A stretch of 60,000 bases of DNA from Hydractinia symbiolongicarpus (GCF_029227915.1 NC_079887.1:19901650-19961649); one strand, 5' to 3'; positions 41,280 to 52,900 are shown, numbered from the stretch's first letter. The notes: generated by a model not told the origin, from the sequence alone. Translations and numbers: made by a program.

Positions 41280-41323
41280 TTTTATTTTTCAAAAAACTCT
41301 GGACGGGGAAACCTCACTTTTTT

Positions 41324-44300
41324 TTACAGCATGAGTGGGGATGTGTGTACGCCGTCCTCGTGCACGACTCTTTTATCATAGAACGCCAAGAGCTTGTTTT
41401 GTTCGTACGTAACCATCCCCTGGTTGCGCACCCGGAAACCTACGTTTTTCGCAGTGTTAATAGAGCCATTCAACGCGTTCTTATACCTCTCCCATGTCAT
41501 AGCGTTCTGCTTCTTTGACATACCCTTACATGAGAACTTTGTGCCCTCTTTCCCTTCCACAAAGTAACACTTGGCTGTCGTGGCAATCATTCTAAATCCG
41601 ATAAATTCCGGTTTGAATATCCCTCCTGTTCGACTTGAGTACTTATCAGTGACGAGCCAGTTTTTCACGTCTTTGTCGTACTCGTCAAGCAGTTCAGGGC
41701 GAACGACATCTCGCAACTCTTCTCCAGAGATGGCAAAATAGCCACTGTCCGTATCCATGTAAATATATTCAAAGTCTCGACGATCCACGTACTTGTCGAT
41801 GAAGTCGTAGTAAAATTCCAACATGCGCAATTTGGCCAGCTGGTACACCGCAATGCCGCACTGGTATGCTCTGTCGATATGCACCTTGTGTTTGCCTTCT
41901 CTGATCTCGTACGCATCTCCTATCTCTTCAAGGTCTTCGAGGTATGGCGATCTCATCGCTGCATCGACCTTCCTTTCATCTCTGGTAAACGTAGTATTAG
42001 CGTGCCTCGCTAGATCTTCGATCATTTTCCCATAGAACGAGTTCCCTTTCAACTTGGCTGTATCTCCCGCAATACGCTTGTCAGGGTCTTTATCCGCTTG
42101 TCGTCGTGCATCCGCAATCTCTTTCGGAAACCATGCAAATGGCTTACCTCGAGTGTACTTGATGAACTGGTGAAAAGCAGTCACTTTCACGCCATGGTAC
42201 CACTTTAGCACCGGAGTGTACAACAAGATCTTTTCAGCTTTCATCAACCCTAGGAGCTTACGCGTACCTGAAATACGTTTGCGCCCTGTTCCTTTTAGGT
42301 ACTTGTGCATGTGCTCTGGAATCCGGTCTGAGGGTATCTCCTTGACCACGAATAGCGGAGCCATCTCGCTGAATTTGTCATACAGTTCCAAAGGAACCTC
42401 GATGTTGACCTGCGCAAAACCGAAGAGGGATCCATTTTGCACACCTTGTGTTAGTAGCTCGAGATTGTGTTTTACTGTCGGTGTAGGCACCTTGATCAGC
42501 TTCTCCTTCCCACAAGGACAGTCTTGCATCAACGTACTCGGGTACAGCATGTTCGTGTCAAGCCCCAGAACAGTTTTGCACTTCCGTGGCTCCTGGTAGA
42601 TGTGAGATCTGATACCCGTCACGTCTCTCTCGTGGTACCTACAGAACGCGATGGCAGGCCCTCCCACCATGCCCGTCTGCAAGATCTCGTAGGCCTCATT
42701 CTTCGTGCACTCAGTGCAAGCCTTTTGCACCTTTTTGCACGCCTCGCACTTCTTGTTGAAGCAGTCTTTATTACACTTATGCTTACAAGGCTCTCCTGGA
42801 GCGTATAGCTCTAGCTTTGGATTCAGTCGTAGAGACTTGTTCAAGACGTAGCGCATCGATACGCCTGGAATGCTTACCGCGTCTTTCAAAATGTCTATCT
42901 CGTCGTCGTAGTACTGCAACCTTGTCTTGTCCACGGCTTCGATAAAAGGTTCCACGCCGGCTAGATTGTACTCGCGCAACCAGTTCATCATGGTGACGCA
43001 GCCTCGCTTGTAAAACTCTGCAGGAATGTTTCGTACTCTTCAGGAGAGAGGGTGTCACTAAGACTGTTATAGAAATGTTCGTACGCCACGGGTCCGACGT
43101 GGGTTAGCTTGTCATAGCTCGACAGCCACTCGTATGGGAACACTAGCTTTTTGAGCTTGCAATCCAGAGACTTGCACCATCGGTCGTAGCTCATACTAGG
43201 AGCGAGAAAATTTTTGATATCGAGAAATTTGAACCTCGAGGTCGTGAGGAACATGTAGTCGTTGTCTTTCTTCGCCACGTTGATCTTTTTTTCATTGTCT
43301 TTGGCAATTTGATTGACAAAATACCGCTTTATCATGTTCAGGTCATACTTTCCGCTGTTGAAGCCGATCACGGGCACTTGGCCCACCCACGCGTCCCATG
43401 CCTTCTGAGTCTTGTCTGGAAGCATGTCAAAATCGTCAGGTCTCGGGTACATCCTTTCCACTTCATACACGATGTGGGCGTGTCTCTTTTCGAGCTGCTC
43501 CACAAATCGTTCAACCAAGATTTTTGGATCATCGTGCTCCAAGAACGTTGGATCTCCATTCAGACTATCGTGAATGGCGACGCTGACCGGTACATGCTCC
43601 AAGATGTATGTTAGATCGGATGTTTGCCGCTGGTGTAAAGGTGCTAGGAGGGCCTCGAAATCAAACACGATGTAGTGAGGGTAGGGTCGAAATTCTTTCT
43701 TGAAGTACCTCTTGGCTTTGAGTGGGCTCTCACACTCCCACAATGTCACGAGGTTGTAGCCAAGTTTTCGGATGCCTTCCTCCTTAGACTTGGTGGCCGT
43801 ATATTTATTCGTGTTTGTTCCTTGGCAGGGGCATCCGTGCCACTTGCACCCGTGGTACTCATAGACTGTCCTGGTCTGAGGTTCATAGCCGTCTACAAGG
43901 TAGACTTGGTTTTCCTTTTTGCCATAGCGTATGACTCGTTCTCCTCCATGCCCACAGAGTGCGTGATGGATGTGTCTTCCCGATTTTAGCGACATGTGCT
44001 CGAGCCATTTACAAACGTCATAGCTGAAGCCCTCATCGTAAAAGACCTTCTCTGACTTGCTAGGCATGCGCTTGACCTTCTTGCCTTTGCAGATGATAGT
44101 CGGCTTTTTTCCCTCGCACTCGTTCTTTGTGTGCCTTGTTAGGTTTTCAGCTCTGGTGAATCGCTGTTTGCAGGCTTTGCATTCCCAGTGTTGCGTTAAA
44201 ACATCTATCTTTTTAATGTAAAAACAGTGTCCATCCAACATGCCGAGGTTGATCGTGTCTAAATCTTTTTTGTATTGATTCTGACCGTACACGAGTCTCC

Positions 44301-45350
44301 AGGGTGCCTTTTCAGAGTTGTTTTGGGTTCAAAGACTCTGATGTTGATCTTGAAACGCTTCGCTATGCCTTCAAAGGCAACGAGCTTCGTAGCACGTACT
44401 TCTTCCCGCTCTAGTTGGGGATTCTCGTAGTACTCGCGTGCTAGTGCGAGAGCTTCTCGCATGATATGTTTTTCACGCTGCTTTCGCTCTCCCCGGTAGT
44501 GTACGGCTACACATCGCCAGACACACAAATTGTCGGTTCTTTCATCCTCCTTGTCAAAGCTGTAGATGCACCTCTTTTTTCGCAACCAATCTGGCAAAGG
44601 TCCACATCCAAGGAAAGGCTCCCTTGTAGAGATGATCTTGATCTGCACATGCTGGAAGACTATTTTCCCTTCGTACGACCCTGGGGTCTCGATTGTTCTT
44701 TCTGGTGGCAAGTACGCCTTCCCCCAAAACTCGTTATCTCCTAGATCTAATCGCTGAATTTCGCATTTTTCGAAAAAAGCTTCGATGTCAGCTAGGCTCG
44801 TAAGCGATCCTTCGCTTCCCTTGGTCTTGTGATGCGGAGCCGTGCCACCTCCTGCTTCGTAGATGGTGCAAGCAAAACTGTAGACTACCTTGACTCTCAT
44901 GTCTATGCAGGGCGTAATTTTTCGCATGATGGCCTCCGTTAATGGGTGATTAAGGTTCTTGGAACTATGTTCCGCGTTACTGTTGAACCGCCATGTCTTG
45001 ACACGATTTCCGTCTTCCAACATCTGTGTGTCATTTTCGTCAAAAATGTGCTGAATGTCTTCGACGCCTTCGGATCGGTTTTTCTCTTGTGGGAACATGT
45101 GCTTGATGTCTTCGACTCCGCTGTATTCGTTTTGTATGTCTCCAGCACCGTAAAAGTCCTCTTGCGCCTCGGCTTCGATTTCATCGTGCAGCGTTGCCTT
45201 TCCAGCAATTTGCTCCCTCGCCCTGTTATAATAATGCCTAACAGTGTCTCGTACACTCTTCAGGCGATCGGCAAGAGCATCGCGAGTTGCTGATACTGGC
45301 GCTGAGACAGCGCTGTATAATTTACTGATTGCATTCTTGAACCAACTCAT
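41324..45350 (-). CDS. Protein-primed family B DNA polymerase, broken by two frameshifts
   Basis: Three overlapping frames: 45350-44259 (N-terminal 363 codons), 44292-42988 (434) and 42991-41324 (555); about 1,350 codons in all. Piece 2 has a zinc finger (C38, C41, H54, C59), a YHGCKWHGCPC segment, and exonuclease motifs (FDFEA at 210-214, FNSGKYD at 311-317). Piece 3 has a Cys-rich insert (69-95), motif A (D145 in DTNMLYPS), motif B (KLKGNSFYG, 313-321) and motif C (YMDTDS, 411-416). It would copy the linear element from a protein primer. Frame changes lie near 44290 and 43015. All catalytic motifs survive, so the damage is recent. The first codons lie in the right terminal repeat behind TATAATAAAG. 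Confidence 0.93.
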
Positions 45351-45655
45351 CTCTCTTTATTATAAGTACATTCAAACTTCAACTAACACCAGTCGTAATT
45401 TGCGTAGGGAATTTCCCTTTTCTAATCAAACAGATTTACGCATGCGCGTTTGTTGATGTCAGCAGTTTTGTCGAGTGCCGTCATTTTTGATGATGTCAGC
45501 AAATTTGTTGAATATCACGTGACTTGTTTACTCATTTGAGGTATGATGAAATCTGTAACGTCACAGATTTTTTTAGGGGTCTAAAAGCAGCGTTTTTTAA
45601 TGAGGGTTTGACCGTGGAAAACCTAAACGTACTTTAATTACCTCCCTACTCTAGC
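45168..45655 (-). repeat. Polinton right terminal inverted repeat
   Basis: Reverse complement of 29761-30249 at about 99%. It includes the PolB start codon (45350) and the upstream TATAATAAAG (45364-45355). The inner limit is where the two gene copies diverge after the GAAGCCGAG codons. Confidence 0.95.
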
Positions 45656-46235
45656 TGCTACATATGAACAAACTGGTGGTGGAACAATCTACATCTAATC
45701 ATTTTTACAAATCATTAAATAGAAAACCGTACTGAAGTACAGATAATAGAAATTGAGGCTTTCAACTAGAGGAGAAAGTTCAAACAAATCATGGTTTGAT
45801 TATCGCTACGGTGTTATCACAGCTTCAGTTTAAACCGTAACATCTCTGCAATAAATAATTCAGTTGCTAAGATATTGGGCTATAGCTACACCAGTTGCAA
45901 AGTCTGCATTACTTTCAAGGAGTAATAAACATGAAGTTTATGCTAGAAAGAGATATACATAACAAGAAAAGAGTTTGCACAGAGGTTTCCCTTGTAAAGA
46001 TGCTGGTCTGAGAATACATCATGAAAAACTTATGCTAATGGTCTTATTTTTTGTACATGCGGTTTCGGAGCTTTGGATATAAAATGTCCTTATAGTGCTC
46101 CTGATAAGGCATAACTCTTGCATTAATGTCTGATACATCTAAGGTTGTCTATATCTTAAAACCTGGCCATCCTTATTTTACACAAATTCAGCATCAAATG
46201 TATTTAACTGGAGTAACTTGGCCTTTTAAGTGCAT
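45656..46235 (+). pseudogene. YqaJ-type gene, right half, cut by the Polinton
   Basis: Directly beyond the element, in broken frames, come SWFDYRYGVITASV (about 45792, the R-x-G-x-I-T-A-S signature at the start of YqaJ-type domains), CTCGFGALDIKCPYSAPDK (about 46057, holding the catalytic D-x-K of the lambda-exonuclease fold) and HPYFTQIQHQMYLTGVTW (about 46163). Stops at about 45835 and later show the gene was decayed or has decayed since. Together with 29522-29760 it is the insertion target. It is a separate copy from the YqaJ gene at 24.2 kb. Confidence 0.75.
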
Positions 46236-46239
46236 TGTA

Positions 46240-47310
46240 AGGGCTTCGTTAATTTAAATTAGGATATTGACGTTACATTAATGTTATTAGGCCGTGCTGT
46301 AACGTCAGAAAATTTAACATTTAAGACATAACTTTTTCGGCTACATCAAAGGAAAATGAACATATCCACTTTGCCTTTTCCAGGCAAACACACAGAAACT
46401 CTGAGTATGAGACAAATGTCTTGTTGAATTTTTCTTTACATCATATAAACTTTTTTGTAAGAACATTTGTTTTAAGAATATAATCTACAAATAAGACTGA
46501 AAGGGGTCAAAAAATAGGAACAGCGAACCTCGTGCCAGATTTTATTGCTTCTTATAAAAAAGCATGTGTACTGCTAATAACAGAAATCTCAAAACCCATG
46601 GAATTCTTGTTTTCAGGTGGATATGTGATATTTCTTTCACGCGATGTTACGAACACCATAATTCTGTTTGTTTTTTTTATTTTATTGGACAAAAATGAAG
46701 TATATATATTTGTTGCACTTTTCTAATTCTTTATTTACACGTTAATACGTAGTGGTAGTGCAGCGATGAATTTACAAAGTTTGGAAGTTCATCTTCAAAG
46801 AAGACAGCGTTATTTCGACGAGCGTTTCGCGGGACGACATTATGTTAATAATTTTAGAGAATGTGGAGTTTTATGCACCAGGAACACAAGATAGAAATCA
46901 TTCAATTACCAAAGAAGCGCGAAGTACTGTTATTTGCTACTATTAGACAATATGGATAAGAAGATGAGGTGGTTTGGATTATTACGACAGTTTGTCAGCT
47001 TCGTTTATTTCGTCTTATGTTTTTCTGATAACCATTATTTTTTCTTCTTCCTCTAATCATGGTAGGATAAAAAATATATGCGTTTCCCGGTTTTTCATGA
47101 CTTTTATAATGCAAGTCAAGTTCGTAACTCACATGAGAACGCTGTCATTTCTACAAAATTTGTTTTATTTTGACTAGCTAAATAGTGTGACGTGTTATCA
47201 TTTTCTTTTTCAGTATTTCCATATAAAAGTTGTAAACAAGCACTGCAGTCTGAATACTGGTTGATTTTACCTTAAACCAGTTGGTCACGTAGGAATCATG
47301 GAAGCATACT
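46240..47310. other. No gene recognised
   Basis: A+T-rich sequence with short frames (46532-46726, 46974-47177) that are hydrophobic by composition and show no motif. The left edge may be the eroded end of the YqaJ gene. Confidence 0.35.
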
Positions 47311-47319
47311 GTAGAGGAA

Positions 47320-47650
47320 GAGGAGACCGAATATTATGTTAACGCCTATCGTGTCAGCGAATATAAAGGTCGTGGGGCATATTCCGGTCAGCTTATACAC
47401 AACGCTACCAACTTGGATGCGGTGATACTATTGATCGACCAATCAATAAGTTGAAATCAATATGCAAAAATGCCATGTCACGATGCTCAACCTTATAAAA
47501 TAGCTATCCCTGTCACTATTTAGAAGCTCAGTGCTATTTCATACTGGCCTGGTAGCGACACAAACAGCTGCTGTGCTTGTGGAAGAACAGGAAGTTGTTA
47601 TAGTGCGCCACAGAAGTGCCACTGCGACAGCTTAAGTAGCACTGCTTGAG
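47320..47650 (+). pseudogene. Fragment resembling a fibrinogen-like/neurexin-type extracellular domain
   Basis: One frame gives AYRVSEYKGRGAYSGQLIHN then ATNLDAVILLID. After a stop and frame changes come KSICKNAMSRC and, further on, SYWPGSDTNSCCACGRTGSC followed by YSAPQKCHCD. A tryptophan-proline near a C-A-C-G...C-x-C cluster recalls the fibrinogen-like/EGF part of contactin-associated and related cell-surface proteins. At least two lesions are present, so it is a pseudogene fragment or badly diverged exon. Family assignment is tentative. Confidence 0.4.
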
Positions 47651-47693
47651 AAGATTATAAGAAAAAGAGAAATTGCCATTAGTAGCTGTTCAT

Positions 47694-47880
47694 CAGGGGC
47701 GTAGCCAGAAAAAAATTAACCTCACTCGAACCATGGATCCTCAGGGTCAACATCGCATCGCAGGTGCGATAATAACCAACTGGGGGTTTGGGGGGCGTTG
47801 TGAGCCCCTCAACGGGTCCAGGGCGGAACCCTTGAAGCCAACGCCGTTTTACACCCTTTAAGCACTGAAACGCCATAAAA
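47694..47880 (+). repeat. Transposon-like block starting AGGGGCGTAGCCAG
   Basis: The start CAGGGGCGTAGCCAGAAAAA is a terminus seen on many non-autonomous DNA transposons in animals. G+C-rich sequence follows (GGGGGTTTGGGGGGCGTTGT near 47780). No inverted partner (CTGGCTACGCCCC) was found within the next kilobase, so this is one end only. Confidence 0.45.
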
Positions 47881-49560
47881 CCGACTCTCTGACATACGCG
47901 ATAGACGTTAAGTATTGATCGAATTGATCGAAAAAGGGGAATAAATGACAACATAAAATACATTAAAAGCTTTATCATCAAGGGTGTAATCAAACCAGCA
48001 ATAAGACAACACAACACAATCATAATGTTTTTTATAGATTGAAAGTTATTAAAGCAATAATTAAAATGTTCATTCTTCTTTCTTCATATTTAGCACTAAA
48101 ATTTTCTGCAGATTGGAGGTCATTAAAAAATAACCAAATCAAAATCTTCTTTCTTCATAAATATAATAAAAAATTCAAAAATATAATGAAATGGAACCAT
48201 GGACAAAATGCCTTCATGCAAATCATTGAAAACCCTCGTGTTAATAATACGTTCCACACATCGTGTTCCAAACATTAAAATTATGGGCATAGTTGGGATT
48301 ATTAGTTAAGTAAGGAACATTCTTGCATAAAATTTTTAACCTACTTTTGGAAAATTTGTAAAAATATGTTACGTTTGATTCGATTCATCGTGTTTCAGAA
48401 ATAATGTACAAAGCATGAATTACAGACAACTAAATTTAAGCAATGAGAAGAACAAGGATATGTATAAAGCTAATCTGTTTTGCTTTAAAATGTTAGCATG
48501 ACAACTATTAAGTTTAACAGATACATCGCCAGCATCGCCATAACATCGAACTTATCTATTCTGTATATATATCAAGAGAAAGTTCATAAGGTTTTTAAAA
48601 TGACCTTTGAAAAAGACAAACCTGAGAGCCTTCACTACAATGAATTAACCTTTAGACGTCCTCTCGGAAAGTACAATGGGAAGAATAATTGTAATCAGAG
48701 GTGTAGAGCTTGTCGTAGTGAGTGCCTACATTATATTTCCCAATACCGTTAATAGAACCTGAAGGGAATGAATCTACAAATGCTCTTCAGATAAAACTTG
48801 TTTAGGTTTAATAGGTTTCGATTTAGAAATCCCTTTGACGAAAAAGATTAAAAGTTAAAGGTTTGCTTTTTACAAATGGAAGAAGTCTCGTCATTAGTGC
48901 TAGAAGTACCACATTGATTAACTAACGTTTGTGTTAATACAAAAGGAACAACTTCGAGATGATACACACATTTCCTTTTCTTTTTCTTTTGCTTTGTTAT
49001 CATAACGCATGACAACCTAGCTTAAAATATTCAGCAGAACGCTTTAACGTAGCTTTACTCAAACTTAAAGAAACTGAAGGGATTAAGTTTAAATTGCCCA
49101 GAATGTTTGTCATTATCTCAAAATAAAATAGATACTGGTTGTAAATTTTTATTTGAATGCAGATGAGGAAAAATCTTCTGATTTAAAACCGTCTTGAATC
49201 ATAGCTGATCACAATCAGGATAAAAAGTTAAAATATTTCTCTTAAACTGTTATAAAGGCTTATAAGAATAGCTTTATTCTGTATAGCTACAAGATCTGCT
49301 GTCTACACAGAGTTACAGAAGAGGATAAATAGCTAGCTAACTGAAAACTTGAAAGTGCTTTCTACACAGGAAAACAAATCTGAATATTTACATACAGATA
49401 CAAAAATTGGATGGTTCGAGTATAGAGAATTTTCATGAAGCTCTATACAAGTTATAAAGCTAAATACGGATTCACGTTTGACAGCAACATCATGCTTTCT
49501 TCACCTTCACAACTTCGCTAGCCTTGTTTTTTTTTGCTTTTTTTGACTTTCTTGCGTATG
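47880..49560. other. No gene recognised
   Basis: A+T-rich. One frame at 48498-48752 ends with a Cys-containing segment (NNCNQRCRACRSECLHY) that could be part of an exon but matches no family I know. The rest holds nothing identifiable. Confidence 0.3.
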
Positions 49561-49562
49561 TT

Positions 49563-50000
49563 CTATAGCCATATATGGAGCGAATTTTTAACCTCTCTGC
49601 GAAATTTACTAGCTAATAGGATGCGTCCAAAATGACCATAAATGGAAGACACAAGACCGTACATAGGCATAATTTTTGCAGATAATCCTGCGAAAAAGAC
49701 TATCTGCGAAACAAAGTAGAGATTCAACACCTCAGCCTGCAAAACAAAGTGGATACTGCTAAATCCTGCGAAAACGACGTGCAAGCGCGAAGCTTGTGTG
49801 CGCCGCCCGAGAAAAGATTTGTGCCGGATGCACAATTGGTGCGCCCATCCTTGTGTTGGCGGGGGCGGTGGAAAAACGATGTGTTGAAATGAAAAAAGAA
49901 GGTCAGTCGATCGCAGAGCCTGGCTGACGCTGGCTACGCTCCTGTTCATTATGGCGATACAGGAGGTTCGAGTGAATTGTTTTATCTGGCGGTATAACAA
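49563..50000. other. Locally G+C-rich block, possibly a SINE or repeat
   Basis: The composition changes at about 49690-49960. It contains repeated CTGCGAAA words, GTGCGCCGCCCGAG, a (G)n-rich GGCGGGGGCGGTGG and CGCAGAGCCTGGCTGACGC. A 145-codon minus-strand frame exists but has no protein-like features. Probably an old interspersed repeat. Confidence 0.3.
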
Positions 50001-50294
50001 GTGGTTTGCAAAGAAATATAAAATAAAGTCTACTCACGTATCATGCCTGTCGCGTCACTTGATACAGTATCATAAAAATACGTGAAGTGAGCTTGGATCA
50101 AAACGAATTAAATCAAATTTTTTTTTTCACAAACAATCAATTTTAAGTAGTTATAATTTTTCGTCCTGTTTTTGAGTTGAATGCAGCCCTCAGTTACTTT
50201 TTTCTACATATATTTTAACGAAACGACAAGTACGCTTCTACACATATATTACAAATAAGAAACATCCTGCTATAAGGGCTCTTTTATATGAGAA

Positions 50295-50323
50295 CCGGGA
50301 AACTCGCCTATCGAGTTTCCCGG
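50295..50323. repeat. Perfect hairpin, 12-bp arms
   Basis: CCGGGAAACTCG-CCTAT-CGAGTTTCCCGG lies just upstream of the Harbinger nuclease gene, in a stretch (CTTTTATATGAGAACCGGGA) that is probably near the left end of that transposon. A matching right end was not identified. Confidence 0.6.
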
Positions 50324-50440
50324 TAGAGCGGGATAATATCAACTCGGGTTTATATGTAAATTTGTCATTTTCCATCCCGGGTTTATATGAAGAAAAATTA
50401 GCGGGAAATTAAAAGTGGCGGGGTGAGTATATAAACAAAT

Positions 50441-51213
50441 ATGGCTTCCATCAACAGAAAAAAGAAGATAGCGATACTGTTGATGTTTGAAACAACTGTG
50501 CTATCACTGTTAATACAAATCAATGGATTTATTTGCTCCTCTCAAGCTTATTTGAAATTACTGAATAACTTTCAGATAATTTTACTATCAAAAAAACGAA
50601 ACCAGTACTTACAACGATTGAAAAGAAAAATGATACAGAAGTCTTATCGAAAACCTCGTGAAGTTTGGTATCGTGTGGGTAGAACAGAAATGTGATGGAT
50701 CAACACCTTGAATGCTAGTGTGAATGAGGAAGAATGGCAAAAGAATTTCAGATTTGCTAACTCCAAGCTAAACAAAATGATGAGGTCAAAACAACTACCC
50801 ATTACTTATCAAAAAGTGCTACCTAATCGTACCAAGGTTGGAAATTATTTGATTAGTGACCCGGCATATCCATTAACACCACATTGTCTCAAGGAATTTA
50901 ATAGCTGCAACAATAATGAAGAGGTTTTGCTTAACACTATTCTACGTTCTGCAAGAAACCCTTCGGCCGAATAAAAGCACGACGGGGGTTTCTCTCTAGA
51001 AAAGTGGAGCTAAAATTGGAACACATACCAACTGTTGTTTATGCTTGTTTCACCTTACATAATATATTTGAAATAAATAATTGTTACGTAGATCCACATG
51101 ATGTGAAACAACAATGCATTCTTCATCAAGAGAATGAAGAAAAGTACAGAGATGTGCCTGACCCAGTGTTTTCTAATAACCTAGACGAAGGGGCAGTTAT
51201 TCGAGACATTTAA
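50441..51213 (+). pseudogene. PIF/Harbinger nuclease, internally deleted
   Basis: The first frame has RKPREVWYRVGRTEM and, after an in-frame TGA at 50693, EEEWQKNFRFANSKLNKMM, the N-terminal region of Harbinger nucleases. It then jumps to VGNYLISDPAYPLTPHCLKE (a block with the second catalytic aspartate), EVLLNTILRSARNP, and after a small deletion near 50970 KVELKLEHIPTVVYACFTLH plus NIFE. The region with the first aspartate is missing and the segment with the glutamate (normally V-E-x-A-F-G) is damaged. It is therefore dead. The partner DNA-binding gene is at 51561-52500, convergent. Confidence 0.85.
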
Positions 51214-51560
51214 CTACACATATCAAACAAAACCTTCCGAACCATTTAATTAACTACTAACTTTTCGAAAAATGTGAAACACTTTGGAAAAATGTTAAAG
51301 ATTTATGCAATCGTACACATATTTTGTAGAATGATGTATGATGTATCATTATGTTTCTTAGATTAACTTGTACATACATTGATCTTATGTGCATAAAATA
51401 CACTGTTTTTGTTTTATAAACACTGTTATATTACATGAAAAAAATATTTATACAAAAACAAAACATATAAAGTGTTTTTTCCTGCACATATTCACAAATA
51501 ACATAAGTCATGCCAAATTGCAAAACTGAATGTAAAATAAGGTTTCCATAGTCTCATAGT

Positions 51561-52500
51561 TCATTGTTGATTATTCAGAAGACTTTGTAATAGCTCAACT
51601 TCTCCACCATCAGACTGGAAATATACTTGCTGGTGTTGTTGTGGTTGAGTGACGGCAGGTGGTGCTGTCAAAGCGGTTGCTAACATCTCCATAGTGCGGC
51701 CAAGACAATTTGTCATTTCTACTATTGAATTACTTATGTTATTAAAAGCTTGGGTGAAAGACTCAGTTGAGTCTTTCAAAGCCCCAGTTAGGTCTCTGCG
51801 AAAATTTCTATCTTCTTTTGCTTCTTCTAACAACAAAGCATCGCGTTGTGACGCGGACAACTTTCGTTCCAGGTGCTTACGTTTATCATCGATCAGTTTA
51901 ACAACAGCAGACTTCTCACCCGTTGTTGATTCAGTCGAATTTGTGTGTTCTCCTGATGAAGAGTTGGTCAATACTTCTGAATTGGTATCATTTGTTGTCA
52001 ACGCATTGCCTTGAGAAAAAATAGAATGTGAATAAATATACCACTTCTTTACCAAGAGAAATTTGTCGGATTCAAACCATTTCAATATTTCTCACAGGAA
52101 TTTAATTTCGAAAAAATCTTGTTGTTTTAAGCAGTGTAATTCACTTAAAAATGATCATTTTAAGACTGATGACTGAACATTAAAAATATGATGTTCTTAC
52201 CTTCATCGTCATCATTGGTGCTCATGGGGATACCATGCTTGCCTCCGTCTCTAAAGGTAGCTCCTTTCTACTGACATTACTATTATCGTCATTATTTGCA
52301 GTTTTAGAATATTGATCAGTATTGAAATTGTTTATTGTTGCTGTATCTAAACCAAAGTTCATGAGTTGTGTATTAGGACAGCCACCCCAAATCAAAATCA
52401 TCTGGTCACAGTAGTCAAAGACCAATTTCCCACTACCACTTCGGGTTCCTGCGACAACAGCCTTTGAAAATCCTTGCCTTAAACTTTTAACCTTCTCTAT
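51561..52500 (-). pseudogene. PIF/Harbinger Myb-like DNA-binding protein, 5' end cut by a repeat
   Basis: The exon at about 52500-52222 gives FSKAVVAGTRSGSGKLVFDY then CDQMILIWGGCPNT, the end of the Myb/SANT-like domain of Harbinger helper proteins. After an intron (acceptor near 52018), the exon to 51561 encodes KLIDDKRKHLERKLSASQRD and the usual coiled-coil C-terminus (FRRDLTGALKDSTESFTQAF). The upstream part is replaced by an ATT array at 52500. In intact Harbingers this protein carries the nuclease to the nucleus and to the transposon ends. Confidence 0.75.
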
Positions 52501-52509
52501 TATTTATTA

Positions 52510-52603
<94 letters not shown>
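52500..52603. repeat. (ATT)n microsatellite
   Basis: About 100 bp of almost pure ATT. It abuts sequence at 52604-52660 that looks like the tail of an inverted SINE, so it may be that SINE's expanded tail. Confidence 0.95.
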
Positions 52604-52604
<1 letters not shown>

Positions 52605-52700
52605 ATATTCCCGATTCCTTATAGGATAGCTGCACAACCGTTTCATATCGGCAACCGGAATACGAAAAGTTCATGCTCGAGCTTTCAAAATGTGAAATAG
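52604..52700 (-). repeat. SINE-like tail sharing a core with the 57-kb satellite
   Basis: On the minus strand ACGGTTGTGCAGCTATCCTA precedes TAAGGAATCGGGAATATT and an AAT tail. GCTATCCT...GGTAATAAAGAATAATAAT at the end of the SINE at 16350-16600 is similar in layout. The same GGTTGTGCAGCTATCC core lies in every unit of the 84-bp satellite. Confidence 0.4.
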
Positions 52701-52880
52701 GGACCTAATGCACGAAACTTTTATTTTTTAATCAATACAAGAGACAAAAACTGTTGTAAATTGATGTAATAACACTTGTCAAATATTGATAATAATCTTG
52801 TCAAATTTGAGAATTACTGTCAAATTTGACAACAATATTATTAAAACATTCGGCCGTAAGCCGAAACAAAAATGATTTTT

Positions 52881-52900
52881 AATATGTTGGCCAACATATT
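52881..52900. repeat. Perfect 20-bp palindrome
   Basis: AATATGTTGGCCAACATATT is its own reverse complement. It shares its arms with the Polinton hairpin at 31139-31166 (TATGTTG/CAACATA). No gene lies beside it. Confidence 0.85.

Larger units (their letters stand above)
29761..45655. mobile_element. Polinton/Maverick element, 15.9 kb
   Basis: It is bounded by inverted repeats of about 488 bp and by a near-perfect 6-7 bp target duplication (TGTTACA/TGCTACA). It encodes the diagnostic set: protein-primed PolB (minus, right), retroviral-type integrase, FtsK/A32-type ATPase, double-jelly-roll capsid protein and a probable penton-like protein, plus accessory genes. No adenovirus-type protease was seen. 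G+C is visibly higher than in the flanks. Several genes carry frameshifts or stops while the integrase, ATPase and others are open, so this copy is probably no longer autonomous. Its insertion disrupts a YqaJ-type gene. Confidence 0.97.

Noticed and set aside
41823-43614. Plus-strand frames opposite PolB
   Set aside because: They are shadows of the polymerase frames, which hold every family B motif.
49563-50000. 145-codon minus-strand protein
   Set aside because: Composition follows a G+C-rich repeat block; no domain, poor start context.
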